From: Macrosoma leucophasiata
Taxonomy: Eukaryota > Arthropoda > Insecta > Lepidoptera > Hedylidae
Direction of reading: 5' to 3'
DNA length: 64,000 bases
Assembly (NCBI GenBank): GCA_036365455.1
Contig: JAWQUS010000001.1
Span: 24,103,001-24,167,000 of the forward strand
Shown here: positions 54,605 to 63,686 of the stretch, one piece after another
Layout of the letters: every line of letters begins with the position of its first letter
Position numbering within the stretch: the first letter of the stretch is position 1
Made by a program: the position numbers and the translations under genes
Notes under the pieces: generated by a model
Databases searched by the model: none
Told to the model about the DNA's origin: nothing
What the model saw: the letters and a program-made list of their open reading frames with translations, nothing else

Positions 54605-54704
54605 AGAAACCATAAACCACTTTACTTGGTAAAAACCCGTAAAGTGGTAATAGGCCCCCAACTGAGGGAGAAAGTAAAAAATATAATACAAATAATAATA
54701 ATTA
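54605..54704 (+). other. 3' UTR of the Dong/R4-type LINE, with hairpin
   Basis: ACCACTTTAC (54616-54625) pairs with GTAAAGTGGT (54639-54648) around a 13-nt loop. After an A-rich stretch the element ends in an AAT run at 54690-54704. A 3' structure recognised by the RT is usual for site-specific LINEs; whether this hairpin serves that role is inference. Confidence 0.55.
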
Positions 54705-55131
54705 TGTTGATATTACCGTCCCTCATGATGAGAACCTCGTGAAGGCTGAAAAGGATAAACAAATAAAATACCTTGACTTATCCCACGAGGTTGTCGCCAT
54801 GTGGGACGTGGACTCTGCTGTCATTGTACCGGTAGTCGTCACGGTTAACGGACTCGTAGCGAAGAGCCTCGACCAACACCTCAAGAGGCTCTCGCTGGGA
54901 AATTGGGTCAAGGGCTTGGTGCAGAAGGCAGTTCTTCTTGACACGCACGTATTGTGAGGAGGTTCCTCTCCCTAAGCCCCTAACCACCGGCAGCTAGGAC
55001 ACTGCTCCCGCTAGCGGCGGAACCTATTTTGTATGTTTTTATATATGTATGTTTTTTTTATTTTTGTAATAATATATGTATGTAAAAATATACAAAATAT
55101 GTAAAAAGCTAAATAAATGATAATAATAATA
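54705..55131 (+). pseudogene. Second, 5'-truncated R4/Dong-type LINE: end of the nuclease domain
   Basis: 54708-54957 encodes VDITVPHDENLVKAEKDKQI and on to KGLVQKAVLLDT. This aligns with the last 95 residues of the ORF at 50474-54604 (IIDIAIP, KYQDLAIEI, VIPIVLS, LLQKAAILNT). It is a different subfamily, more GC-rich and only distantly similar. The fragment starts exactly at the nuclease IVDI motif, so everything upstream is missing. A 3' UTR of about 160 bp follows, with GCCCCTAACCACCGGC and CTAGCGGCGGAACC, then a TAA run at 55116-55131. It is in the same orientation as the upstream element and shares its target. Confidence 0.7.
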
Positions 55132-55316
55132 ATTAACTTTAATCTCGTCAATTTGTAAGCAGTTTATCTAAGCAACGTGGAATTCATTTTTATTTGAGCT
55201 TGTAAAAAATATGCCGTTCAATTCTAAGATTTTTTTTGTTATATATATAAGACAAGCCGATTATTCACATGCGTGGTATCATAAGTGAATACTATATTAT
55301 AACCTATAGACGTCAA

Positions 55317-55622
55317 GCCTCAGTAGCCTAGTGGTAGCAGGCCACTACTACTACGCTAGGGTCCTGGGTTCGATTCCCGGGTAGGGGGCTATCAGAGATA
55401 ATATTGTAATATCCTTTATCTCTGGTTCTATTGGGATTTTTCCATCTTTCTGGAAATTTCCCAGTACTTCGAAGTTTGGTAATGTGCCCGCAGATGTCAA
55501 CAGGCTCGCCACCTGTTACATAGGCCAAAACATAGCCGGCGAATCGTGGGTGCTTGCATGTATGCTTGAATGCATGCATTTACCTACCTCTTCGGGGATT
55601 ACAGTAAACAGCGTGAAGTTAC
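55317..55622 (+). mobile_element. SINE-B, full length
   Basis: Same plan as 47011-47320. B box GGTTCGATTCC intact. A short TAAACAG insertion lies just before the GCGTGAAGTTAC end. Confidence 0.8.
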
Positions 55623-55708
55623 TTTTTTTAGGCATTAAGACAAAAATCGAAGGTCGAACTACAAATCTCGAGGTCGGAGTTGTTTGGCTCCTGTAACAGT
55701 TACTACAA

Positions 55709-55770
55709 GGCACATTATCTACCATCTAATCGGACGGTACTAGTGATGAACACTACCTTTTGACAACACC
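55709..55770 (-). mobile_element. SINE-A fragment, diverged
   Basis: Weak antisense match (CATTATCTACCATCTAATCG, GATGAACACTACC). Confidence 0.35.
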
Positions 55771-55775
55771 ACATT

Positions 55776-56112
55776 TAGGGTCATAGCTAACTAGAGCCAC
55801 CCATTACCCGACCAGCGGCCGACCGCCTCGAGCGGTCTGCCCTCATTACATCAACTCCGCTCCGTATTGCCTCGACCGCAAGCCGTCAACGCACGGGCGG
55901 CGCGCAGTCCTCGCGCGGTCTGCGAGTTAACCACTCGATGACCACTAGCTTGTCTTGCTTAAACTTTGCATTGCCAATACGCTGTTCCCAAGTGGACCGC
56001 GCGCTGTCAGAGAGTGGTTCACAAGTAACATCGCGTCGTTCACCCGTGGACCACCCGTCGACAACGACAGTGCTGGTCGGGTGCCGGGTGGCTGTAGTGA
56101 GCTATGACCCTT
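55776..56112. other. GC- and CpG-rich unique stretch
   Basis: Contains GACCGCCTCGAGCGG, ACGGGCGGCGCGCAG and GTGGACCACCCGTCG. It matches no repeat here and is distinctly more GC-rich than the flanks. The 73-codon frame at 55938-56159 has no known motif. Nature unknown. Confidence 0.35.
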
Positions 56113-56270
56113 ATGCGCCGGTTACATATTGTCCCATGTCACGGTGGAGAACCTACTGACATCTCCGGACACATTACCCAGCTCCGAGGGCACGGGGAAA
56201 CTTTCAGATCGAACCCAGAAGCCCAGCGTAGTAGCAGTGACCTTCTACCACTACACTGCTGAAGCAGTAT
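56113..56270 (-). mobile_element. SINE-B, diverged
   Basis: Antisense blocks GACATCTCCGGACACATTAC, GGGGAAACTTTC, GATCGAACCCAGAAGCCC and the A-box region are present. The 3' part after GCCGGTTAC is missing. Confidence 0.55.
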
Positions 56271-56308
56271 GTTTTCTTCTGACCTTAAAAAACGCATGAC
56301 ATCATACT

Positions 56309-57037
56309 TTTTTATGTAATGAAGGTGGCAAACAAGCAGTTTCATCATCATAATTTCAGCCAAAAACGTCCACTGCTGAACAAAGGCCTTCCCCAAAGAA
56401 TGCCACAACGAACGGTCCCGGGCCGCCCTCATCCAGCGATTGCCCGCGACCTTCACCAGGTCGTCGGTCCACCTCGTGGGGGGCCTGTCTACGTTTCTTT
56501 TTCCGGTACGTGGTCGCCACTCTAGAACTCTTCTGCCCCAACCATGTGCCCTGACCACTGCCACTTCAGTTTCGCTATTCGGTGGGCTATGTCGGTTACT
56601 TTGGTTCTCATGCGGATCTCCTCATTTCTGATTCGATCTCGCAGAGAAACTCCGAGCATAGCCCTCTCCATTGCTCTCTGAGTGACCTTGAACCTTCTTA
56701 TGAGGCCCATAGTGAGCGACCACGTTTCAGTTCCGTATGTCATCACTGGCAACACACACTGGTCAAAGACCTTCTTCTTTTTGCATGCAGTTTACATTGA
56801 TGTTAAGTGATGACTGCAGCCTAAAGACACCCACACAAGGACCAGAAGGTCAAAATGCAGATGCGTTGCCACCCTTGAGACCTTAGTTGATATGTCTCTG
56901 TGATAAGTTATTATGGGTACATTTCAATCTAACCGGAACACGACAGTGCTTAACACTACCATTTAGCGGCAGATTGATTGGGTAATGCGGTGGTGCCAAC
57001 ACCCTCCAGCTCCTAGACTGAAACTCTACTACCATCC
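56309..57037 (-). mobile_element. SINE-A interrupted by an RTE fragment
   Basis: 56309-56341 (antisense 3' end, to AACAAGCAGTT) and 56783-57037 (from GCATGCAGTTT to CTCTACTACC) are the two parts of one copy. GCAGTT appears on both sides of the inserted RTE piece, a short possible target duplication. Confidence 0.75.
56342..56782 (-). pseudogene. RTE C-terminal fragment nested in SINE-A
   Basis: Reading from 56782 down it covers about 147 codons of the RTE C-terminus: MTYGTETWSLTMGLIRR, LRDRIRNEEIRMRTKV, WQWSGH and RPPTRWTDDLVKVAGNRWMR, then TGGCTGAAATTATGATGATG as the 3' end. One small frameshift near 56540 splits the frame. The piece is better preserved than 10300-10720 (Trp kept where that copy has a stop). 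5'-truncated and inactive. Confidence 0.75.
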
Positions 57038-57485
57038 TCATAAACGTACTTCGATCATTCGAATACAAATTACATTTTTATTCGACCTAATATCGACAAA
57101 GCTCAGCCAATTTACAAACATATTTTCGTTATAAACATCAGAGCCGATCGATCCGCATCAGTACGTCTCATATTGATTGACACATAGACAGACAGCCCGG
57201 TTGATTCACTGTAATTACATTGCATACTTTATATTGCAGGGCCCACGATACGCGACAATCGACCTTCGTGACAGGCGACACGGTCTAAAATAGGTCGCAG
57301 ATGATATTGAAAGGATGTAATCATTGATGTTTAAGGAGATAGACTCGATATCTCGATGTTGTTTTAATCGATAGAAAGTATTGATAGGTATATATAGCAT
57401 ATCACAAATATAACTTTTCATCTATGTTTCCTCTCTATCATATCTATAGTAATATGATAAACAGGAATAATTTGTTACTAAAAAA
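57038..57485. other. No feature recognised
   Basis: AT-rich spacer. Confidence 0.35.
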
Positions 57486-57685
57486 GTAACTTTACGTCTG
57501 TAATCCCCGAAGGGGTAGGCAGAGGTAAATGCATGCATTCAAGCATACACCCACGATTCGTCGGTTGCGTTTTGGCCCATGTAACAGGTGGCGAACCTGT
57601 TGACATCTCCGGGTACATTACCAAACTCTTACTGGGATACTTCCACAAAATGGAAAAGCCCAATAGAACCAGAGATAAAGGACTT
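57486..57685 (-). mobile_element. SINE-B, 3' two-thirds (split copy, part 1)
   Basis: Runs from the antisense 3' end to AGATAAAGGACTT. The remaining head is at 59421-59523. AAAGGACTT is present on both sides of the insertion (57677-57685 and 59421-59429). Confidence 0.8.
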
Positions 57686-59420
57686 GTATGTATGTATCTT
57701 CACGCCAGGTCCCTAACGGGGTAGGCAGAGAGTGTAGAGCGCCAGATGTCCCGGTTCTGACAAACCTCACGTGCCTCGTCTACCTTCATCATTCTCTTCA
57801 TACATGCACGCCGATTCCTAAGACTTTTGACCCCACCATCAGACAGAACTCGACCTTTTTGGTCATGGTAGGTCATAAAGTTATATCAGATGAGGGGCTG
57901 GTAGGTAGAGGTATTCCTCAAGGCTCTATCCTTGGCCCAATTCTTTTTAATTTGTACTCAGCAGACATTAAAACCGTCATAAAAAATTGTAGGTACCATA
58001 TTTATGCAGACGATATACAAATATACATATCATGCAAACCCTCTGATATAGACAGCACAATAGATAAACTTAATGAAGATCTCTTAAGATTAGCTGATTG
58101 GTCACATAAAAATTGTATGTTTCTTAACCCATCTAAAACAAAATATTTAGTTTTTGGTAGTGGCCATCTGTTAAGGAATTTAAATTCATCCCGGGCTGTC
58201 TTGTTAATGGGAGAACCTTTAGAACGAGTATACGAAGCACGTAATCTAGGTCTACATATGGATTCCCAGCTCAGATTTGAAAAACATGTCGCTAATACAA
58301 TAAAAAATTGTTTTTATAAGTTGAAGGTACTTTATAAAATGAGACCATTTTTGAAAGAACAGTTACGTATACAGTTAACTGAAAGCCTAATATTATCAAA
58401 GCTGAATTATATGGACACAGTCTTTGGCCCACGTCTTCTAACCAAGACACAAAAACTCATCCAGCGCGTCCAAAATGCCTGTGCCCGGTTTTGCTTCGAT
58501 ATACCGTTCAGGGCTCATGTCACACCATTTCTTAACAGTCGTTCTTTGCTAAAAACGAGACATCGGCAAAAGCTTCATATGGCATGTCTTCTTTTTGGTG
58601 TGATTAAATTTAACATCCCTCCATATCTACATAAAAAGTTATCCTGGATGTCTAGTACCCGTGGAACTCGACAGTGTGCGGTTCAGTTAATGACACAACG
58701 CCACAGCTCACACGCCTTTAGAGGTAGCTTCCGTTACTCCGCGTCGAAATGTTGGAATAACATTCCACCGCCTATAAGAAACCTGCAAAGTATACATGGC
58801 TTTAAACACTCGATTAAAAAGTTTATATTTCGTCATCAGAAATCGGAGGAGGATCTTATACATGACACTAGTGTTTTTTGATGTCGCACGGACAAAATAC
58901 AGAACTGATGAACTTTGTACTAATTTAGCTTACCTGAAGATAAGGTTAAGTATATTTTATGTAACTTTTTGGTTTTATATTACGCAAGGTATATAATTTC
59001 TAGTGTATATTATTGCTTCCTTTTATTATTTGCACTTTTCTTCATAATATAGTTTAAGCGATAAGATTGTAATTCATAAATGTTCTTCTTTCTGTAATTA
59101 ATATGTTAATATGTAATATGTCAAATGTCAAGATTGACAAGTCAATGGCATTAGAACTGTTCGCAACGGCAACTAACGTTACAACGGTATACTAGTTCTT
59201 ATAACGCCTATTATTTTTGTTTAGTTTCAGACGCTTTGCTGACGTGATTTAGGTCCTATGTCACAAAATCGGCCCCAATGGAAGACCAGCGCCGCTCGTA
59301 AGATCGGCTTTATGCTGAATTGGGGACCTTTTTGTAACAACTTTGATTTTGTGTTCTTAGTTTTAGTTTTTTGTTTTTATAAGTTGTTACAAATAAAGTT
59401 TTTCTATTCTATTCTATTCT
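57686..59420 (+). mobile_element. Chimeric LINE insertion with one shared target duplication
   Basis: 57686-57875 is the last 190 bp of LINE B in minus orientation, its tail (TATGTATGTATC read in reverse) facing left. 57876-59420 is a 5'-truncated CR1/Jockey-type LINE in plus orientation, its TTCTA tail facing right. Both lie inside a single 9-bp duplication of AAAGGACTT, and no second duplication flanks the internal junction. Confidence 0.75.
57876..58881 (+). CDS. CR1/Jockey-type reverse transcriptase, C-terminal part (open)
   Basis: Contains RGIPQGSILGPILFNLYSAD (about 57904-57963), the catalytic YADD at 58003-58014, FLNPSKTKYLVFG, NLGLHMDSQLRF and the terminal RYSASKCWNNIPPPIR region common in CR1/Jockey proteins. 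The frame is open to its natural stop at 58881. Because of the fusion with the inverted LINE B piece, it begins at an ATG at 57688 inside that piece, giving 397 codons of which the first 60 or so are antisense LINE B. The APE endonuclease and RT fingers are missing, so it cannot act alone. Followed by a 3' UTR of about 540 bp with CGCAACGGCAACTAACG and a TTCTA tail. Confidence 0.7.
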
Positions 59421-59523
59421 AAAGGACTTAACACCATTATCCCCGTTAACCCCTTACCCGGGAACCGAACCCAGGACCTCAGCGTAGTAGTAGTGGCCTG
59501 CTACCACTAGGCTACCGAGGCAG
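59421..59523 (-). mobile_element. SINE-B head (split copy, part 2)
   Basis: Antisense B box (GGGAACCGAACCC, one change) and A-box region, completing the copy begun at 57486. A small CCCCGTTAACCCCTTA difference precedes the head. Confidence 0.8.
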
Positions 59524-59572
59524 TTTTACGAAACATTTATGTTTTTGTTTAAGCGCATAACTTATTTCGCCC

Positions 59573-59884
59573 ATGCATTTGGATAAAAATAAAAACTTGT
59601 TGCGCCAAGCTGTACCATCAACACAACTGTATGTGTCCAGACTGCACTCGGCGCGGAAAGTTGAAGATCTCGTCGACTACATCCGCGTCAAGACGAATTT
59701 CACTCTGAGAGTCGAGCGGTTGGAGTCTCGCCATAGAGTAAATTTCAATTCCTACTTGGTAAGAGTCCCGACGCAGCACCTGCCGACTTTCATGAAGGAG
59801 GAGTTCTGGCCGCAGGGAGTCTTATTTCGGAAATTCCGAGGAGGACAACTCTCTGCAGAAAAACCGCGCATCACGTCGCCGTAA
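59573..59884 (+). pseudogene. ORF1-like protein, C-terminal fragment
   Basis: 103 codons with TQLYVSRLHSARKVEDLVDY, LRVERLESRH, VNFNSYLVRVP and FMKEEFWPQGVLFRKFRG. This conserved block is typical of the C-terminal domain of insect retroelement ORF1-type proteins, where it follows coiled-coil and zinc-finger parts not present here. Immediately upstream is the SINE-B head, downstream an AT-rich 3' region with AATAAATAAGTAAATAAAT. It is probably a 5'-truncated retroelement remnant; its partner RT was not found. Exact family uncertain. Confidence 0.55.
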
Positions 59885-60527
59885 TCACGTGTAGAGTTAG
59901 TGTTATTAATATGTATGTTAGTCTATAACGTATATATTTATATAGCCTTTGTTTTACTTATAGTCTTACATTTGTTGCCTGAAATAAATAAGTAAATAAA
60001 TTAAAAAAATATATAACATTGCGTATAATGCTTATCCTTAACCTTTAAAAAAAACCTATTTCAATACTGTTCGCGACCGGCTCAAAAATGCCCAATGACC
60101 TTTGTACTATTTAGCCATTGCATATAACCTTCCATCGTCCACGTAGCAAGTAGAACACGTACCTGCCTAATCTGCTATTCCAATCACCACACATTGACAA
60201 ATTAATCGTAGAATATTCGCGAACAAAAAGTCGATTTAATTTGCACACACACACGCCCAATATTTATTCGGCTGATTGATAAGTTGATTGATTGACAGCT
60301 GACGCGCCGGCGAATGAACAAATAGGTCGATACTCGCCATATCGCCTGTGTTCAGTTTATATCTAGAATATATATCAGCATTACAAGCAAAAAGTTTTTC
60401 AATTACGTGTGATATGGTAGCGTATCCTATTAGTATATAGCTATAATAATTTTCAGTTTAATCACTATCTAAGTTTTAAATGTAGTAAGTAAGTAAACAA
60501 TGAGAATTAAAAGAAGAATTTACTAGT
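59885..60527. other. No gene seen
   Basis: The first 120 bp may be the 3' UTR of the ORF1-like fragment. The rest is AT-rich. Confidence 0.35.
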
Positions 60528-60808
60528 GGTAGAGCTCCGGTGACGGAGCTCGCGGACGTAGGCACCACAGCATTACCTGATATACTTGCCACTAAATGGT
60601 AGTGTTCAGCACTATCGTGTTCCGGTCAGGTTTTAATGTACGGCACTGTAATTTCCAGCACAGAAGCATAGCACCGTAGCCGTAGGTCTCAGGAGTGGTA
60701 ACGCATCTGCATTTTGACCTTGGTCTTTGTGTGGGTGTCTATAGGTTGCCGTCATCACTTAAATCACTGTAAACTGCATGCTTGTTTGCCACTTGCATTA
60801 CATAATAA
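60528..60808 (+). mobile_element. SINE-A, full length
   Basis: Starts GTGGTAGAGCTCCGGTGACG and ends TTGCCACTTGCATTACATAA. Mid-family blocks intact. Confidence 0.8.
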
Positions 60809-60888
60809 AAAAAATACCAGTAAATTCACCAGTAAATCCCTAAACAATGTGTTAAACAAGTTACGTAGGTAACTCGTGAACGACGGTG

Positions 60889-61338
60889 AAGGAGACTTCG
60901 GCTTATTTCGGGTCTGTAGAGCGTTATCTCTTTCGAATCTTACCTAGGTCAGAGAATATGTAATAATATTACGTATAGAATGGACACTTCGACGTCCCGC
61001 CCGATTTGCTCGCATCACTCAACCCCTTCCCTGCTTATGGGCGACGGTTGGTATTTTGTATGTGCTACGCACACAGGTGCGCGTGTAAATACACGTCACT
61101 GATTGATGTCTGTGTAATAGAAACCAAATTAAGCGTTTGTATGGAATTTTGGCGGAGTGTCCGCGGTGTGCCTAGGTGACGTTTGTCGATTATTTCGATC
61201 AAGGTTTGCCCAATACCAATACCGGACTACAGTACCAATACCGGCTTACGTAGGCAGTGTGCAGCAGAGACAACGCACTACGAAGTCGAAACTAGCCGAT
61301 TGTCTCTTTCGTAGGCTCGACGTGCAATATTTCTTGTA
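60889..61338 (-). mobile_element. MITE M5, split by M6
   Basis: 60889-60952 (GACTTCGGCTTATTTCGGGT, GCGTTATCTCTTTCG) and 61166-61338 (CTTACGTAGGCAGTGTGCAG, GTAGGCTCGACGTGCAATAT) are the two parts of one antisense M5. The left terminal inverted repeat is lost. Confidence 0.6.
60953..61165. mobile_element. MITE-like M6 nested in M5
   Basis: Matches 49231-49400 (TAGAATGGACAC, ACACAGGTGCGCGTGTA) and starts with TCAGAGAATATGTAATAATA, also seen near 14760. Confidence 0.5.
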
Positions 61339-61439
61339 AGTCCTACTATAGATGTACAAATACATGCCTCCGTGGACGTTCTTACTATAAATCATAAACG
61401 ATCCTTACAAACATTTTAAAAATAGGCTTACACTCACAG

Positions 61440-61740
61440 CTCTACATTTTTTATTTATTTATTTAGCCCTACGAACTGGGTGAGAGATCTGTTTATTTAG
61501 ACATTGCTGGTAACATAGTAAGTTGAAGTTGTTATAGAAGTCTCTCAGCTCAGTGTGCCTGTTGGCAAAGGCCTCCTCCAGTAGCTTCCATTGTTTGCGA
61601 TCTTGAGCAACTCTTCTACATTTGGATCCCGCAGTAAGTTTAAGCTCATCCTCCTAGCGCTTTTGTTGTCATCCTCGATGTCTTTTCTCATCTCTAGGAT
61701 ACCACTGCGTTATAATTTGGCTCCATTTTTCTTGTTTGGA
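61440..61740 (-). pseudogene. Non-LTR RT C-terminus (broken)
   Basis: On the minus strand, 61735 to 61459 encodes WSQIITQWYPRDEKRHRG, then EDELK, VAQDRKQWKLLEEAFANRHT and ELRDFYNN, ending at a TAA at 61459-61461. This is the conserved end of a LINE RT family different from J, B and the two RTE copies above. Two in-frame stops interrupt it, one of them replacing the expected Trp before EDEL. The rest of the element is absent. A (TTTA)n stretch at 61449-61464 may be its tail. Confidence 0.65.
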
Positions 61741-61763
61741 TCTTAAAAAATGGAGCCCACATT

Positions 61764-61938
61764 AAGTATTATATAAACCTGTGTCGTGGATGCCGTTGTA
61801 CACATAAAACACAAACACGAACACAAACACCCAGACCCGAACCCAAAACCCGATGTGTAGGCCATGCAAATATTTGTCCCGGTGCGGGGATCGAACCCAC
61901 CGCACTTGGTTTCACTCCGCTAGACTAACCGGGTCGTC
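61764..61938 (-). mobile_element. SINE-C
   Basis: Antisense copy with B box (GGGATCGAACCC in reverse), the GTGTACAACGGCATCCACGA body and the TAGTCTAGCGG A box. It starts directly after a TGGAGCCC piece. Confidence 0.7.
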
Positions 61939-62407
61939 GTAAACTGCCAAAATAACGAAAGAATTGACTCCATATCGTAGAATCATAGAATCATAGATGT
62001 AGTACCAAATCATCACAACGCACGTCTCAGTGGATGTGAGCGATAACGCAGCATCTTCACAAGTCATTACACTCCCCCACGACCGCCCGTAATTAACTGG
62101 GAGCCATAAATTGACCGTAACTGTCATATCATATTGATTTAGTCCCGTGCGCCGCAGTTTTGAACTTCGTTGCCGGGGAATTAAAAGTATTGTTGGGGTT
62201 CCGTCGTGTTTTTTGATGTTCATTTTTTGTGGGAGACCAGTGTATTGTATGTTTGTGGGATGTAAGTTAGTAAAATTATTTCAATGTAATTAGTTTATAA
62301 GAAATTACTCGTACATAAAATAGAATCAGAATCAGAATCAGAAATTCATTTATTCATTTAGTTTTAAAAACAAATTTCAGTCCATATTTTAATAAGAATA
62401 CAAATAT
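61939..62407. other. No supported gene
   Basis: The 103-codon reverse frame at 61912-62223 overlaps the SINE-C head and has no motif. A short AGAATC tandem lies near 62322-62341. Confidence 0.35.
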
Positions 62408-62696
62408 TGGTAGAGCTCTAGTATAGAAACTCGAAGACGTAGGCAGTAGGCACCACCGCATTACCTATAAGCCCATCTGCTGTCAAATGGTAGTGTTAAG
62501 TTTGACTTTGAGTTTCGAGTTAGATGGTAATGTATGGCCCCGTAATAACTATCACATAGATGTAACAGCTTAGGTCGCCGGGGTGGCAACGAATCTACAT
62601 TTTGACCTCTGATTTCTGTAGATGTCTATAAGACGTAGACGTCCATGTGAACAACACGCTTGTTTATCACCTTCGTTACCTAGTTTTTAAAAATGT
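62408..62696 (+). mobile_element. SINE-A, diverged
   Basis: All blocks present but with many changes (GGTAGAGCTCTAGTATAGAA start, GTAATGTATGGCCCCGTAAT). Confidence 0.65.
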
Positions 62697-63325
62697 AATG
62701 GAAATATAGTAATTAGTATAGGATTCGAGACGCAAGTGATTATAGTAGGTTTTACTTGAAGAAAAACACTATCTTTGTTCGCTGTCTCTGCTTTGCTGAG
62801 TGGTAAAATTAAATTACGTTTTGTTCTAATACTAGAGAATGAGAAGTGAATGAGAGTTCCGTTGTTATTAAATACTACATCTTATTCTTTTCGTTTATGC
62901 ATTCCACTTAAGCCGGTACTTTATCAAATTAGAAGTGTCATTTACCTACATTACAAATATTTATCAAACATATCATCGCATGATAAATCCAAACAAATCC
63001 GTATCATACCTTGTTAAGTTACCATTAAATATAGTATAATATAGGTATAATATTTCCAAGCGCACGGAACCCGCAGTCTTAAGCGGTTTCGCTCCTGACA
63101 TTTAATTTCATTCAACCGCCGAGACCTCGCGCGCTATTGATGCTACGCTGTTTTATTAATAAAATAAGTTTTTACTGTATATTTTAATTAAAATTACTGC
63201 TATTAAATACATCTGGCGATCTAGTTAGGAGGATAATTGTCATATCAATACACGAGTAATAATACTCATACAATAAACATATGTACGTTATCAAAGCATT
63301 GTTAAATAAAATAATTTTAATACTG
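62697..63325. other. No feature recognised
   Basis: AT-rich spacer. Confidence 0.35.
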
Positions 63326-63606
63326 GTGGTAGAGCTCCAGTGACGGAGCTCACGGGCGGAGGCACCACCGCATTACCTAATATACTTGCCGCTAAATGGT
63401 AGTGTTCAGCACTATCGTGTTCCGGTCAGGTGGTAATGTACGGCCCTGTAATTTCCGGCACAGAGGCATAACACCTTAGGCCTCAGGAGTAGTAACGCAT
63501 CTGCATTTTTACCTCTGGTCATTGTGTGGGTGTCTATAGGCTGCAGTCATCACTTAACATCAATGTGAACTGTATGCTTGTTTGCCACTTTTAAAAAATA
63601 AAAAAA
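63326..63606 (+). mobile_element. SINE-A, full length, best preserved
   Basis: Starts GGTGGTAGAGCTCCAGTGAC and carries every family block with few differences from 15012-15296 and 60528-60808. It ends in an A-rich tail. Confidence 0.85.
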
Positions 63607-63686
63607 TACACCTAAAATAATTTACATACAAACTTAATAAAGTCTCTAATAGTAATTCTGTGAAAGAAAGACTTAGAACTTTTACT

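Larger units (their letters stand above)
50350..54704 (+). mobile_element. Dong/R4-type LINE, apparently complete
   Basis: A 124-bp leader, one 1376-codon frame and a 3' UTR of about 90 bp, inserted in a TAA microsatellite. Site-specific insertion into TAA repeats and a C-terminal restriction-like endonuclease are known traits of Dong, first described from silkworm and related to R4. The target being a repeat means a duplication cannot be seen. The absence of any stop or frameshift makes this the only LINE here that could be autonomous. Confidence 0.75.

Noticed and set aside
59573..59884. Viral gene fragment
   Set aside because: The conserved block is commonly found in insect retroelement ORF1-type proteins, and the surroundings are retroelement debris. 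No viral gene neighbourhood is present.
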